26,262 nt of DNA from UBA4729 sp038236865 (GCA_038236865.1 JBBRZI010000009.1:1-26262), one strand, 5' to 3'. Numbered from the stretch's first letter, positions 16,065 through 23,390 are shown. Numbers and translations: made by a program. Notes: generated by a model not told the origin, from the sequence alone.

Positions 16065-16721
16065 CTACTTCCAGTTAAGAATAATGTTTTCAATGGTTTT
16101 GATGACCGTGGCGTGGTCGGGGACATCGTGCTTGTCGTAGTAATGGTCGGTATCCATATAATTTTCGACGACACTGAGGCAGCAGATTTCGTCGGCCCCG
16201 ATGTGCATACGGTCGATAGCCTGAACGCTCGCCAGCGGGGCCGCGATGATTAAGCGTTCATACTTAATCGGCTTCAAAAATTCGAGGGCCATTTCGAGCT
16301 CAAAACTGGATTTATAGCCATCGGACACTAAAATAATATTATGCCCGCGCAGTAGCTGGCGGTTGATAAGCCCGGTGCCACCGATTAGCTCATTTAGGTG
16401 GTGCAATTTTTGAAATTTTTCCTGTTCGATGAACCGAAAATACTCGCCAGCCATTTCATCGATCTCACCTTGAGACAACGCCTGGTTGTAGACAAACCTG
16501 CCATCTTGCAAAATTCCACCGATGGCTTCCGTTTCGCGCGGTAGGTTAATAGCTTCAACCAACAGCATGGTTATGACACAGTGTAGCTCGGCGGCAATTT
16601 GCGCCCCGACCATAACCCCGCCGTCATTGAGGGCTACAACCGTACAGTTTTCATACCGATACTTAGGTGCTAGGCGACTCGCCAGCATACGACCAGCCTG
16701 CAAGCGAGAAGCAAAATACAT
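16065..16721 (-). CDS. Phosphoribosyltransferase-like protein with degenerate PRPP loop
   Basis: A 218-aa protein with the layout of type I phosphoribosyltransferases, resembling the COG1926-type PRTase-like proteins. The N-terminal segment SRLQAGRMLASRLAPKY and VVALNDGGVMVGAQIAAEL (about residues 27-46) form the first strand-loop. ETEAIGGILQDGRFVYN corresponds to the flexible region. NIILVSDGYKSSFELEMALE (about 128-147) replaces the PRPP motif. Active enzymes usually read VDDGxxTGxT there, whereas here it is VSDGYKSSFE, so PRPP binding is questionable. The substrate is unknown; a regulatory or altered-substrate role is possible. An extended -10 (TGG-TAAACT, 16728-16733) puts the start on the ATG, so it may be leaderless. 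It converges with the CRP-family gene. Confidence 0.8.
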   Translation of the reverse strand: MYFASRLQAGRMLASRLAPKYRYENCTVVALNDGGVMVGAQIAAELHCVITMLLVEAINLPRETEAIGGILQDGRFVYNQALSQGEIDEMAGEYFRFIEQEKFQKLHHLNELIGGTGLINRQLLRGHNIILVSDGYKSSFELEMALEFLKPIKYERLIIAAPLASVQAIDRMHIGADEICCLSVVENYMDTDHYYDKHDVPDHATVIKTIENIILNWK

Positions 16722-16770
16722 GTCTGCAGTTTACCATTCTACTAGTGCTTTCCGAAGAGTTACCGCTCGG

Positions 16771-17493
16771 CTAGCTGACTGGTTTGAGCAAGTAGAACCG
16801 TTCGCGGTTGCCCTTAGCCCCGGCGACCGCCGAGTCGGCCTTATCGATTATCATAAAGTAATCGCGGGCCCACACTTCAAAACTTTTGAGAATATCTCGA
16901 CGCATCGCGTCGTTTTTGATAACCCCTTTGTGCTTGAGCGAACTTTGCTCGGCCTCAAACTGCGGCTTAACCATTACGACAATCTGTGTCTGGGGCGTCA
17001 CGAGTTTCACGATGTGCGGCAAGAGCTCACGCAGCGAAATAAACGAAACGTCGGCAACGACAATATCGGCCGGCCGGCTGAGTTGGTTGACCGCCCGAAT
17101 ATCGGTCTGTTCGTGTAACTCAATCTGGGGGTGCCCGTGCAGGCTCGGGTGCAGTTGGTCCGTCCCCACCTCTACGGCAATAACGTAGTTCGCACCGTGC
17201 CGGAGGGCGTAATCCGTAAAGCCGCCGGTGCTGCTGCCGACGTCGAGCACAACTTTATGTTTAAAATTGAGCTTGAGAATCTCCGCCACACTCGCCAACT
17301 TCAAAGCCGCCCGACTAACGTATTGCTCATCGACGCTAATCGTAATACCGGCTTCATCGCCGACCATAAAACCGGGCTTCGTGACTGCCCGGCCTTGCAC
17401 TTGCACCTTACCGAGCTTCACATAACTTTCGGCTTGGGAACGGCTCCTCACTAAGCCCCGGGCCACTAGAGCCTGATCTAATCTTTGCTTCAA
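16771..17493 (-). CDS. tlyA: TlyA-family rRNA 2'-O-methyltransferase (S4 + FtsJ domains)
   Basis: A 240-aa protein of the TlyA/hemolysin A family. In characterised members it methylates the 2'-OH of cytidines in 16S and/or 23S rRNA. The N-terminal S4 RNA-binding domain spans about 1-60 (RLDQALVARGLVRSRSQAES). The linker YVSRAALKL leads to an FtsJ-like Rossmann domain with SAM motif LDVGSSTGGFTDYAL (about 83-97). The catalytic set includes the K of SRAALKL, D in VADVSF, K in MVKPQFE and a late E in NRERFYLL. Translation starts at TTG 17493, overlapping the TGA stop of the 2H gene in TTGA. An ATG start in the right place does not exist. Despite the family name, rRNA methylation rather than haemolysis is expected. 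Confidence 0.92.
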   Translation of the reverse strand: MKQRLDQALVARGLVRSRSQAESYVKLGKVQVQGRAVTKPGFMVGDEAGITISVDEQYVSRAALKLASVAEILKLNFKHKVVLDVGSSTGGFTDYALRHGANYVIAVEVGTDQLHPSLHGHPQIELHEQTDIRAVNQLSRPADIVVADVSFISLRELLPHIVKLVTPQTQIVVMVKPQFEAEQSSLKHKGVIKNDAMRRDILKSFEVWARDYFMIIDKADSAVAGAKGNRERFYLLKPVS

Positions 17494-17954
17494 GACTGTC
17501 TTTTCCCATGCAACGGAATGTTTTTATGAATAATTTTCTGGTCAGTAATCTTACCAATGACCGATAGGGTTGGCAAAACCAGCTGCTCGCCGAGTTCGTG
17601 CCCGGGCTGGGTAGGTTTTGTGGTCATATGAGGCGAATATGTATCGCCTGTGTACGCTTCATCATCAAGCGAGGCCGCCTCCCCTATGCGGCTAACCACG
17701 GACTTATGCAATCCTACCAATAAATCTCTGGGGCCAAGCGTCCCATGGGTATCACCAAACTGTTCAATGCTGGCAATCCTGACCTCTAACGGCTCAATTT
17801 CGGCTGCAATGTCCGTGATAGCTCCAATGGTTGCAAGCCTGTCGCCGGTCATCCAAGGTGTTACCGTCATATGCTGCGGCCAGCTTGCTAGTGGCTGGCC
17901 CTCGGGCCACTGCTGCGTGAATGCAACCACCATAAATCGTTCGGCGTCAGCCAT
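17490..17954 (-). CDS. 2H phosphoesterase / 2'-5' RNA ligase-like protein
   Basis: A 154-aa cytoplasmic protein with the two catalytic H-x-T motifs of the 2H superfamily: H28-M-T30 (in WPQHMTVTPW) and H109-M-T111 (in YSPHMTTKP). Spacing and length fit a compact two-lobed LigT-like domain. Members hydrolyse or form 2',5' or cyclic phosphodiester bonds in RNA and nucleotides; the substrate here is unknown. A strong AAGGAG lies 5 nt before ATG 17954, inside the end of efp. The gene overlaps tlyA by 4 nt, so it belongs to the ribosomal operon. The RNA-centred neighbours favour an RNA substrate. Confidence 0.85.
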   Translation of the reverse strand: MADAERFMVVAFTQQWPEGQPLASWPQHMTVTPWMTGDRLATIGAITDIAAEIEPLEVRIASIEQFGDTHGTLGPRDLLVGLHKSVVSRIGEAASLDDEAYTGDTYSPHMTTKPTQPGHELGEQLVLPTLSVIGKITDQKIIHKNIPLHGKRQS

Positions 17955-17956
17955 AG

Positions 17957-18523
17957 CTACTCCTTAACGCGCTCGCGGTAAGCGCCGGTGGCGGTATCGA
18001 TCGAGATTAAATCGCCAACTTTCACAAACGCCGGCACCCGAGCGGTAATACCTGTTTCGAGCGTCGCCTCTTTGGTAATTGACGAGCTGGTGTCGCCCTT
18101 AACGACGTCTTCGGTGTAGGTGACCCGTAACGGCACGTTCTTCGGAAACTCCACATTGATGGCGTGGCCGTTAAAGAACTGCAGTTGCACCAGGTCGCCG
18201 TCCTTAATATAGCCGGCACCATCACCGACAAGATCGGCCGGAACTTCGAATTGCTCGAAAGAGTCTTCGTTCATAAAGAAGAAAATGCTACCGTCGTTAT
18301 ACAGGTACTGGACGGTTTGGTTCGTGACATCAGCCCGATCAAGTTGTTCATTGCCTTTGAAGGTTTTTTCGAGGACTTTGCCGTCGAGTAAACTTTTGAT
18401 GCGAACATTGACGATTGAACCGCCCCGGCCCATCACTTTTTGATTGTAATCAACCACGCGAAACGGTTCGCCTTCCCATTGGAAAAGCGTGCCTTTTTTA
18501 AGCTCAGTTATTGATAGCGCCAT
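17957..18523 (-). CDS. efp: Elongation factor P
   Basis: A 188-aa translation factor that binds between the P and E sites and rescues ribosomes stalled on polyproline. Three OB-like domains are recognisable: KOW-like N-domain (ITELKKGTLFQWEGEPFRVVDY), central domain (NQTVQYLYNDGSIFFFMNEDSFEQFEV) and C-domain ending TGAYRERVKE. The functional loop reads KVMGRGGSI, with arginine at residue 33 where E. coli has lysine 34 in PGKG. So beta-lysylation by EpmA/B is ruled out at that position. Arginine rhamnosylation (EarP type) or no modification are the options. AAGGAGG lies 6 nt before the ATG. Polyproline runs occur in several window proteins. Confidence 0.97.
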   Translation of the reverse strand: MALSITELKKGTLFQWEGEPFRVVDYNQKVMGRGGSIVNVRIKSLLDGKVLEKTFKGNEQLDRADVTNQTVQYLYNDGSIFFFMNEDSFEQFEVPADLVGDGAGYIKDGDLVQLQFFNGHAINVEFPKNVPLRVTYTEDVVKGDTSSSITKEATLETGITARVPAFVKVGDLISIDTATGAYRERVKE

Positions 18524-18555
18524 AGGCTGCCTCCTTATATCGGTGTAATGGTGCT

Positions 18556-18759
18556 CTAGTTGCTAGCAACGAATGGCAGTAGTGCCAAGTGACGGGCCCG
18601 CTTAATAGCAGTGCTCAGACGGCGTTGTTGGCTCTCGGTCAGGCCAGTTTTTTTGCGCGACTCGATCTGGCCGTACATGTTGACGTAGCGCTGGAGTGTT
18701 TTGAAATCTTTGTAGTCAAAATAGGCTACATCGGTTCGGTGTTTAAAAATCTTTGCCAT
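18556..18759 (-). CDS. rpsR: 30S ribosomal protein bS18
   Basis: A 67-aa protein matching bS18 across its core (FDYKDFKTLQRYVNMYGQI, then SRKKTGLTESQQRRLSTAI and KRARHLALLPF). It binds 16S rRNA of the platform as a heterodimer with bS6. It is shorter at the N-terminus than many homologues and lacks zinc-binding cysteines. An AAAGGA site precedes ATG 18759. It follows ssb in the classic rpsF-ssb-rpsR order, but no rplI comes next; efp occupies that place. Confidence 0.97.
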   Translation of the reverse strand: MAKIFKHRTDVAYFDYKDFKTLQRYVNMYGQIESRKKTGLTESQQRRLSTAIKRARHLALLPFVASN

Positions 18760-18788
18760 GGGAGTAATCCTTTCTTACTGAATTATCG

Positions 18789-19259
18789 TTAAAATGGGAT
18801 ATCGTCGAGGTTGATGGGTTGATCACCGATATCTTCGATGACAACATCATCTTTTTTCTTGGTTGGTTGAGCTGGCGGTTTGCTGGGAGCAGCCGTTTCA
18901 CTGTCGTCCGTAGCTTCAGCGCCGTCGTGGCGACCATCGAGGAAGGTCACGTCGTTGGCGAGGACTTCCACCTTGCTCCGCTTCTGACCCTCCTGCTCCC
19001 AACTACGAGACTGTAGGCGGCCCTGAACGAGGCAGCGGCGACCTTTGCTCAAATATTGGCTAACGCGCTCAGCCAGCGGCCCCCAGGCGACAATATCGAT
19101 GTAGTCAGTCACTTCTTTCCATTCACCGCTCGCATCCTTGTAGCTGCGGTTCAGCGCTAAGCTAAAGCTGGTGACGTTCTGACCAGTCGGTGTTTGCCGT
19201 AGTTCTGGATCGCGGGTTAGGTTGCCCATGAGTGTTACTTGGTTGAGACTTCGTGCCAT
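18789..19259 (-). CDS. ssb: Single-stranded DNA-binding protein
   Basis: A 156-aa homotetrameric ssDNA-binding protein. The OB fold occupies about residues 1-107 (SLNQVTLMGNLTRDPELRQTP, WGPLAERVSQYLSKG, RLQSRSWEQEGQ). A flexible Glu/Asp/Pro/Lys-rich linker follows. The conserved acidic tip DDIPF binds replication and repair partners. A textbook AAGGAGG sits 8 nt before the ATG. The 117-nt gap after rpsF contains TTGACG with a poor -10 17 bp downstream, so a weak internal promoter may raise ssb expression. Confidence 0.97.
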   Translation of the reverse strand: MARSLNQVTLMGNLTRDPELRQTPTGQNVTSFSLALNRSYKDASGEWKEVTDYIDIVAWGPLAERVSQYLSKGRRCLVQGRLQSRSWEQEGQKRSKVEVLANDVTFLDGRHDGAEATDDSETAAPSKPPAQPTKKKDDVVIEDIGDQPINLDDIPF

Positions 19260-19376
19260 GATTGATTCCTCCTTATAAGACCTATGTCTTTTGTTAATAT
19301 ATGTAGCCTAGCTTTTCATTTAGTCAGCGTCAAGCGTGAGCCCGATCAAATACTACTGGACTTCACGAATAGTTAA

Positions 19377-19760
19377 CTATTCTTCGGCGTCGTCTTTGTC
19401 GTCGTCGCCACGATCACCGCGCCGCGAGGCTTGCTCGACTTTGAGAGCTTTGGCAGCCTCCGCCTTAGCAATCGCCTTAAGGTCGGGGCGAGTGATCAAG
19501 AAACGAATGACTTCGTCGGTGATGTTGAGTGTACTTTCAACCTTCGCAACACCTTCGCCGGGCAAATTGACCGTGTAAAAGACATAGACGGCGTGCTCGT
19601 TACCCTTAATAACATAGTTGAGCTTGCGCTTACCCCAGTTATCAGTGGCGGTGATTTCCCCGCCGTTATCGGTGACGATTTTAGTGACTCGATCTTCGGC
19701 CTTACTGAGGTCGACTTCGAGGTCGGGGTGATACAATACCGCAATTTCGTATTGATTCAT
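19377..19760 (-). CDS. rpsF: 30S ribosomal protein bS6
   Basis: A 127-aa protein. The bS6 ferredoxin-like fold is clear (MNQYEIAVLYHPDLE, NWGKRKLNYVIKGNEHAVYV, LNITDEVIRFLITRPD). It ends in an acidic tail (RRGDRGDDDKDDAEE), as seen in bS6 proteins that can be glutamylated in E. coli. It is first in the rpsF-ssb-rpsR-efp-2H-tlyA series. A near-consensus promoter lies 65 nt upstream and its leader can form a hairpin. AAGGAAGGA provides the ribosome site. Confidence 0.97.
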   Translation of the reverse strand: MNQYEIAVLYHPDLEVDLSKAEDRVTKIVTDNGGEITATDNWGKRKLNYVIKGNEHAVYVFYTVNLPGEGVAKVESTLNITDEVIRFLITRPDLKAIAKAEAAKALKVEQASRRGDRGDDDKDDAEE

Positions 19761-19785
19761 GCGTAATCCTTCCTTCGGTTAAAGC

Positions 19786-19810
19786 TTGCGTGCACTATAG
19801 TTGGCCGCAA
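19786..19810 (-). promoter_or_regulatory. Leader hairpin of rpsF, possible bS6:bS18 autoregulatory site
   Basis: In the 65-nt rpsF leader TTGCG (19806-19810) pairs with CGCAA (19786-19790) around a 15-nt loop, ahead of an ACCGA-containing ribosome-site region. Many bacteria carry a bS6:bS18-binding hairpin here. I could not match the full motif, so this is a positional inference. Confidence 0.3.
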
Positions 19811-19831
19811 ACTGAAGTTGATAGTAGCCTT

Positions 19832-19860
19832 ACTATACGCTATCCACCTCTGTTAGTCAA
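19832..19860 (-). promoter_or_regulatory. Promoter of the rpsF operon
   Basis: TTGACT (19855-19860), exactly 17 bp, TATAGT (19832-19837). Predicted start near 19825. The -35 overlaps the stop codon of the upstream 301-aa gene. Confidence 0.8.
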
Positions 19861-20762
19861 GCCGCTACTAGCAGACGCTCGGCTAGTTCCGGGAATATCT
19901 TTTCCTCCTGGTACGCCCGGTTGCCCAGTTTGTGCTTCAACAGGTTTTGCGGCATGGCTGGCATCAAGGGATGGAGGAGGCCAGTTCGGTGGGCTTGGCG
20001 ATATTGCACTTCGAAACTTTCGGTCGCGACTTCGGCCTTTTTGGCAAGCAACAGATGGCCCAGAAATTGTCTTCGCTCAACTTTTTCGGTGTGGAGGAAC
20101 TCATCGATTAAAGCGATGGGAAGATGGTCGACAGGCTGCCGCAATGCATAGTCTTTAAAGAAATCACGAATCGGTTCATAGGCGTAGCGAAAATTATTGT
20201 CCGAAAGAATGGCGTGTGTTGCGTTACGCTCCCTAAATTTTGCCTTGCCCTCACCTGTTAAACGTTTTACTTCTTTTTTGGTCAGATGTCCGCCGCTCGC
20301 TGTTTCGTGCAGCACTAGATATCGTTTCATTTCAGAGACCGTAACCTTTTCTGGTATAGGGGCCCGGCGGAAAAAGTCGCGCTCGTCGCCTGTCATCAAG
20401 CGCACCGCCGGCGTTTCCTCGCTCAGATCGATTACTTTTTCCGGTAAATAACCGGCGCAGCCGAGGATACAGAGCCTGATTTGGTTCCTCTCATCGTTCG
20501 CGGCTGGCAGTGGCGGCCCAACATAATAGGTGTGATAATTATGTGTGCCGGTATTGTGTTGCCGTACCGGTAGCAGTTGTACCCGAGAATTGCGCAGAGC
20601 CGTACCGCCCAAAGTCTGCAACTCAGGCGCGGTGCTGGCGTGATAGAGGTGGTGCCAGTTGGCAATATCTGGGTTATGGCGCGACAGGTCATAAAGTGGT
20701 GGCGCAACCGAAAGCGGCATTCCGGTCAATTCGTCCACCGGTGTAATCATTTCAGCCGCCAT
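19857..20762 (-). CDS. Uncharacterised His-rich 301-aa protein
   Basis: I do not recognise this family. ATG 20762 is chosen because GGGGAG lies 5 nt upstream. An in-frame GTG at 20876 would require translation through a terminator-like hairpin. The N-terminal half is rich in histidine, tyrosine and tryptophan (NWHHLYHAS, RQHNTGTHNYHTYYVGPPLP), which could be a metal- or nucleic-acid-binding surface. The second half is charged and helical (DERDFFRRAPIPEKVTVSEM, FRERNATHAILSDNNFRYAY, QPVDHLPIALIDEFLHTEKV). There are no membrane helices or signal peptide. Its transcription may be controlled by the hairpin at 20782-20804. The stop codon is embedded in the rpsF promoter, so its transcript could run into the ribosomal operon. 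Confidence 0.75.
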   Translation of the reverse strand: MAAEMITPVDELTGMPLSVAPPLYDLSRHNPDIANWHHLYHASTAPELQTLGGTALRNSRVQLLPVRQHNTGTHNYHTYYVGPPLPAANDERNQIRLCILGCAGYLPEKVIDLSEETPAVRLMTGDERDFFRRAPIPEKVTVSEMKRYLVLHETASGGHLTKKEVKRLTGEGKAKFRERNATHAILSDNNFRYAYEPIRDFFKDYALRQPVDHLPIALIDEFLHTEKVERRQFLGHLLLAKKAEVATESFEVQYRQAHRTGLLHPLMPAMPQNLLKHKLGNRAYQEEKIFPELAERLLVAA

Positions 20763-20781
20763 ATTTACTCCCCATATAAAA

Positions 20782-20804
20782 ACTCCTGTCGTTGTGACAG
20801 GAGT
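20782..20804 (-). terminator. Terminator-like hairpin / possible attenuator before the 301-aa gene
   Basis: A 9-bp stem ACTCCTGTC/GACAGGAGT with a 5-nt loop. On the minus strand it is followed by TTTTT and then, within a few bases, the GGGGAG ribosome site. On the plus strand it is followed by T7, but no plus gene ends nearby. Its left minus-strand arm (ACTCC) could alternatively pair with GGAGT of the ribosome site, which would allow a switch. Confidence 0.6.
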
Positions 20805-20921
20805 TTTTTTGGGTCGCGGACTGGGCGAGCTGGCAACGCGAAGGGCTGATACACATCCCCGCTGGCTGGACCGCACTGCTCATCACATCATTCCCCTTAT
20901 GTTTGTTCTAGCCTCATAATA

Positions 20922-20952
20922 AAAACTCCCGGCTTAATTAGCAAGGAGTTTT
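20922..20952 (-). terminator. Terminator after ftsK and the 160-nt element
   Basis: AAAAACTCC and GGAGTTTTT arms (about 20921-20929 and 20945-20953) with a GCT/AGC inner helix, followed on the minus strand by T-rich sequence. It would end transcripts coming from ftsK or from the element at 20968-21127. Confidence 0.65.
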
Positions 20953-20967
20953 TATAAATTAGAAGTC

Positions 20968-21127
20968 GAACCCATTGCATAGCTCTTTCCAAATTGTGAA
21001 AGCTGCCTTAGTGAGTACCAGACAATAGTGCTTGTGAGGAAGCGTACCGGTGGGTACACTGACGAACAAAACTGTTGGCCGGTGCCACAAGGTGGCTTGT
21101 ACTTAGGAAGAGCTATGCACTGGGTTC
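20968..21127 (-). ncRNA. Candidate structured RNA (or MITE-like element) closed by a ~22-bp inverted repeat
   Basis: Arms 20968-20990 and 21106-21127 are inverted copies with only a few mismatches. They are built on GAACCCA, TGCAUAGCUCU and a CC end. Inside, smaller helices are possible: AGTAC/GTACT next to the closing stem, GCCAC/GTGGC, and GTACC/GGTAC. On the minus strand the element starts 8 nt after the ftsK stop and is followed by an intrinsic terminator, which favours a minus-strand RNA or a processed 3' UTR. I checked it against SRP, RNase P and tmRNA signatures and found none. A 6S-like rod is conceivable. A non-autonomous mobile element with terminal inverted repeats is the alternative, although no target-site duplication is evident. 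Confidence 0.5.
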
Positions 21128-21134
21128 TATGACA

Positions 21135-23354
21135 CTACTTGTCGGCGAACTCATCATCTTCGAGCGGCCCGGCTGCGCCTGGCGCGCTGGCGTTAAAGAC
21201 TTCGTCTATGGAGTTGACCAGGACTTCCCGTGGGCGGGAGCCATCAGCCGCGCCGATGATCCCCTGCTCTTCCATGTTTTCGATCAAGCGGGCGGCCCGG
21301 CCGTAGCCAATGCGCAGCCGGCGCTGCAGTAGGCTGGTGCTGGCCTTGTGATTTTCGATAACGACGTTGACGGCGTCGCGCCACATATCGTCATCGGCGT
21401 CAGTAGCACCGTAATCAGCCACGATGCCACCCTTACCGTTCAACTGGACCGGTTGGCTGACGACTTCGTCGTCGTAAGCCGGTGGGCGCTGCATGCGCAA
21501 GAAATCGGTCACTCGACCGGTCTCAGCGTCTTCAATCAGAGCGGCCTGGACACGCTTTGGTTTATGCATATCGCTGGTCAAAAGCAGCATGTCGCCCCGG
21601 CCGAGCAATTTTTCGGCGCCCATTTGGTCGATAATAGTGCGGGAGTCGATCTGGCTAGCGACGGTGAAAGCGACGCGTGCCGGCACATTGGCTTTGATCA
21701 GGCCGGTAATGACATCGACGCTCGGGCGCTGGGTGGCGAGCACCAGGTGGATACCGACCGCACGCGCTTTCTGGGCAAGGCGGACGATCAAGGCTTCGAC
21801 ATCGCGGGCGGCCATCATCATCAGGTCAGCCAGCTCATCGATGACGATAACGATGTAGGGCATGCCCTCTTCTTTTTTGAGGTTATTATATTCGGCGATG
21901 TTACGCTTGCCGACTTCCGACATCGCCCGCAGACGGCGCTCCATTTCGGCCACTGCCCATTTGAGAGCGCTAATACACTTCTCGGGCTCATTAATAACCG
22001 GCGTCAGCAAGTGCGGTATGTCGTGATAGGGTGCCATTTCGACCTGCTTCGGATCAACTAAAATCAGCTTCAAATCAGACGGCGAATTGTGATAGAGCAA
22101 GCTTGTCAGTAGCGTGTTGATCATCACCGACTTACCGGAGCCAGTCTGACCGGCCACCAGCAAGTGTGGCATCTTGGTAAGGTCGGCGACGACGGCATTG
22201 CCGGCGATGTCCTTACCAATCACAAAGCCGAGCGGGCTGTCGATCAAGTCATTCCATTCCCGCGTCGCCAGCAACGAGCTGACCCGTACGGTGGCGGCTT
22301 TGATATTTGGTACTTCGATACCAACGGCCCGCTTACCGGGGATGGGCGCTTCCATCCGAATTGAGTGGGCGGCTAAATCGAGCGCCAAATTATTCTCGAG
22401 CGCGGTGATCTTGGTCAATTTGACCCCAGTTGGTGGCTTCATAGTGTACTGGGTGACGCGCGGGCCGATGTTGGCGCCTTCCATTTCAACTTCGATATTA
22501 AAGTTCGCAAAGGTGTCGTGAATCGCCTGGGCGTTGGCGTTAACATCACCGGCGTCGGCTTTATCTTGTTTTTGACTTAATAAAGACAAGGCCGGGAACT
22601 GCCAGTTCGGGTCGCTGGCTAGCGTCAAGGCATCGTGGTTCTCATTGATTGTCAGCTTCTGGGCGGTGTTTTTTAGGGAAGTCAGCTTGGTAGGTTCGGG
22701 CTTAGCCTCGGGGGTTGAGCCGTGGTGCTCAACCGGGACACCCTCGTGCATTTGAAAGCCGGTTTTTTGGGCTTTGGCCTTCAGTGCCGCCAAAGACTCT
22801 TCCGTGTCGTCTTGGGCAGGCCGTTCAAACAGCTTAGCGACATTCATCAGGATACGCGGCGAAATACCAAAGGCGGCAAACGCGCACAGCATGGTGGCAA
22901 CAGCAAACAGCAAGCCAGCCGGCAGCTTATCGAGCGCTCCGAGCACGTTGCCGCCGAGTAGCTGGCCAATCTGTCCACCGTGGCCGCCCAACCAGTTCCC
23001 CGCTAGGTCTTTATGGGAGAAGGCCACTTGGAACCAACCCGCCGCAAACAATAAGACACCGAGCATACTCGACAGTTTGCCGAGCGGGATCCGCCGGTCT
23101 TCGGCCGTAAATTTATACACTCCCCAAAATGTCAGCGCCAACGGCACTAAATAGCCGGCGTAGCCCAAGGCCCAATAGGCGCCGTGGAACAGCCCGAGCG
23201 GCAAACTACCACCCGTACCGAAGCCGCCAAGCAGCAGAAAGACCGCCAGGAGCATTAAAATAATTGCACCGCTATACGCCAAGAATGGCGAACGCTCGGG
23301 AACGACCGCCACTTCAGCTTTTTTGGTTCGTTTTTGTGTTTTCTTCTTTGCCAT
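21135..23354 (-). CDS. ftsK: DNA translocase FtsK/SpoIIIE
   Basis: A 739-aa membrane-anchored, hexameric DNA pump that clears chromosome termini from the division septum. Four N-terminal membrane helices lie at about residues 25-47, 53-80, 90-113 and 130-162. A short linker (to about 250) is followed by the alpha and beta motor domains. Walker A is GQTGSGKSVMINTL near 403 and Walker B is VIVIDELADLMM near 505. The ATQRPSVDVITGLIKAN block is present. A C-terminal winged-helix gamma domain (about 660-720, STSLLQRRLRIGYGRAARLI) reads orienting sequences. The linker is short compared with E. coli FtsK and closer to SpoIIIE. A TATAAT at 23365-23370 predicts a leader of only about 4 nt, and there is no Shine-Dalgarno. 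Confidence 0.96.
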   Translation of the reverse strand: MAKKKTQKRTKKAEVAVVPERSPFLAYSGAIILMLLAVFLLLGGFGTGGSLPLGLFHGAYWALGYAGYLVPLALTFWGVYKFTAEDRRIPLGKLSSMLGVLLFAAGWFQVAFSHKDLAGNWLGGHGGQIGQLLGGNVLGALDKLPAGLLFAVATMLCAFAAFGISPRILMNVAKLFERPAQDDTEESLAALKAKAQKTGFQMHEGVPVEHHGSTPEAKPEPTKLTSLKNTAQKLTINENHDALTLASDPNWQFPALSLLSQKQDKADAGDVNANAQAIHDTFANFNIEVEMEGANIGPRVTQYTMKPPTGVKLTKITALENNLALDLAAHSIRMEAPIPGKRAVGIEVPNIKAATVRVSSLLATREWNDLIDSPLGFVIGKDIAGNAVVADLTKMPHLLVAGQTGSGKSVMINTLLTSLLYHNSPSDLKLILVDPKQVEMAPYHDIPHLLTPVINEPEKCISALKWAVAEMERRLRAMSEVGKRNIAEYNNLKKEEGMPYIVIVIDELADLMMMAARDVEALIVRLAQKARAVGIHLVLATQRPSVDVITGLIKANVPARVAFTVASQIDSRTIIDQMGAEKLLGRGDMLLLTSDMHKPKRVQAALIEDAETGRVTDFLRMQRPPAYDDEVVSQPVQLNGKGGIVADYGATDADDDMWRDAVNVVIENHKASTSLLQRRLRIGYGRAARLIENMEEQGIIGAADGSRPREVLVNSIDEVFNASAPGAAGPLEDDEFADK

Positions 23355-23364
23355 AGTTTTACTT

Positions 23365-23370
23365 ATTATA
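23365..23370 (-). promoter_or_regulatory. Predicted -10 (TATAAT) of ftsK
   Basis: A perfect hexamer 10 nt before ATG 23354, predicting a start near 23358 and an almost leaderless mRNA. No good -35 is seen. It lies just after the 110-aa gene. Confidence 0.5.
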
Positions 23371-23390
23371 CCCTGTAAACTGCTTATGGC

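Larger units (their letters stand above)
20763..21134. other. 372-base non-coding region after ftsK
   Basis: No supported gene. It holds two terminator-like hairpins, both built on AAAAACTCC/GGAGTTTTT (20782-20804 and 20922-20952), and a 160-nt element closed by a long inverted repeat (20968-21127). The rest (about 20811-20920) shows no clear structure beyond possible promoter sequence for the 301-aa gene. Confidence 0.7.

Noticed and set aside
20763..20876. GTG start adding 38 codons to the 301-aa gene
   Set aside because: It would translate through a terminator-like hairpin; ATG 20762 has its own good ribosome site.
20968..21127. Assignment of the 160-nt element as SRP RNA, RNase P RNA or tmRNA
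   Set aside because: The SRP apical GGAAGGAAGCAGC-type loop, the RNase P P4 signatures and a tmRNA acceptor end are all absent.
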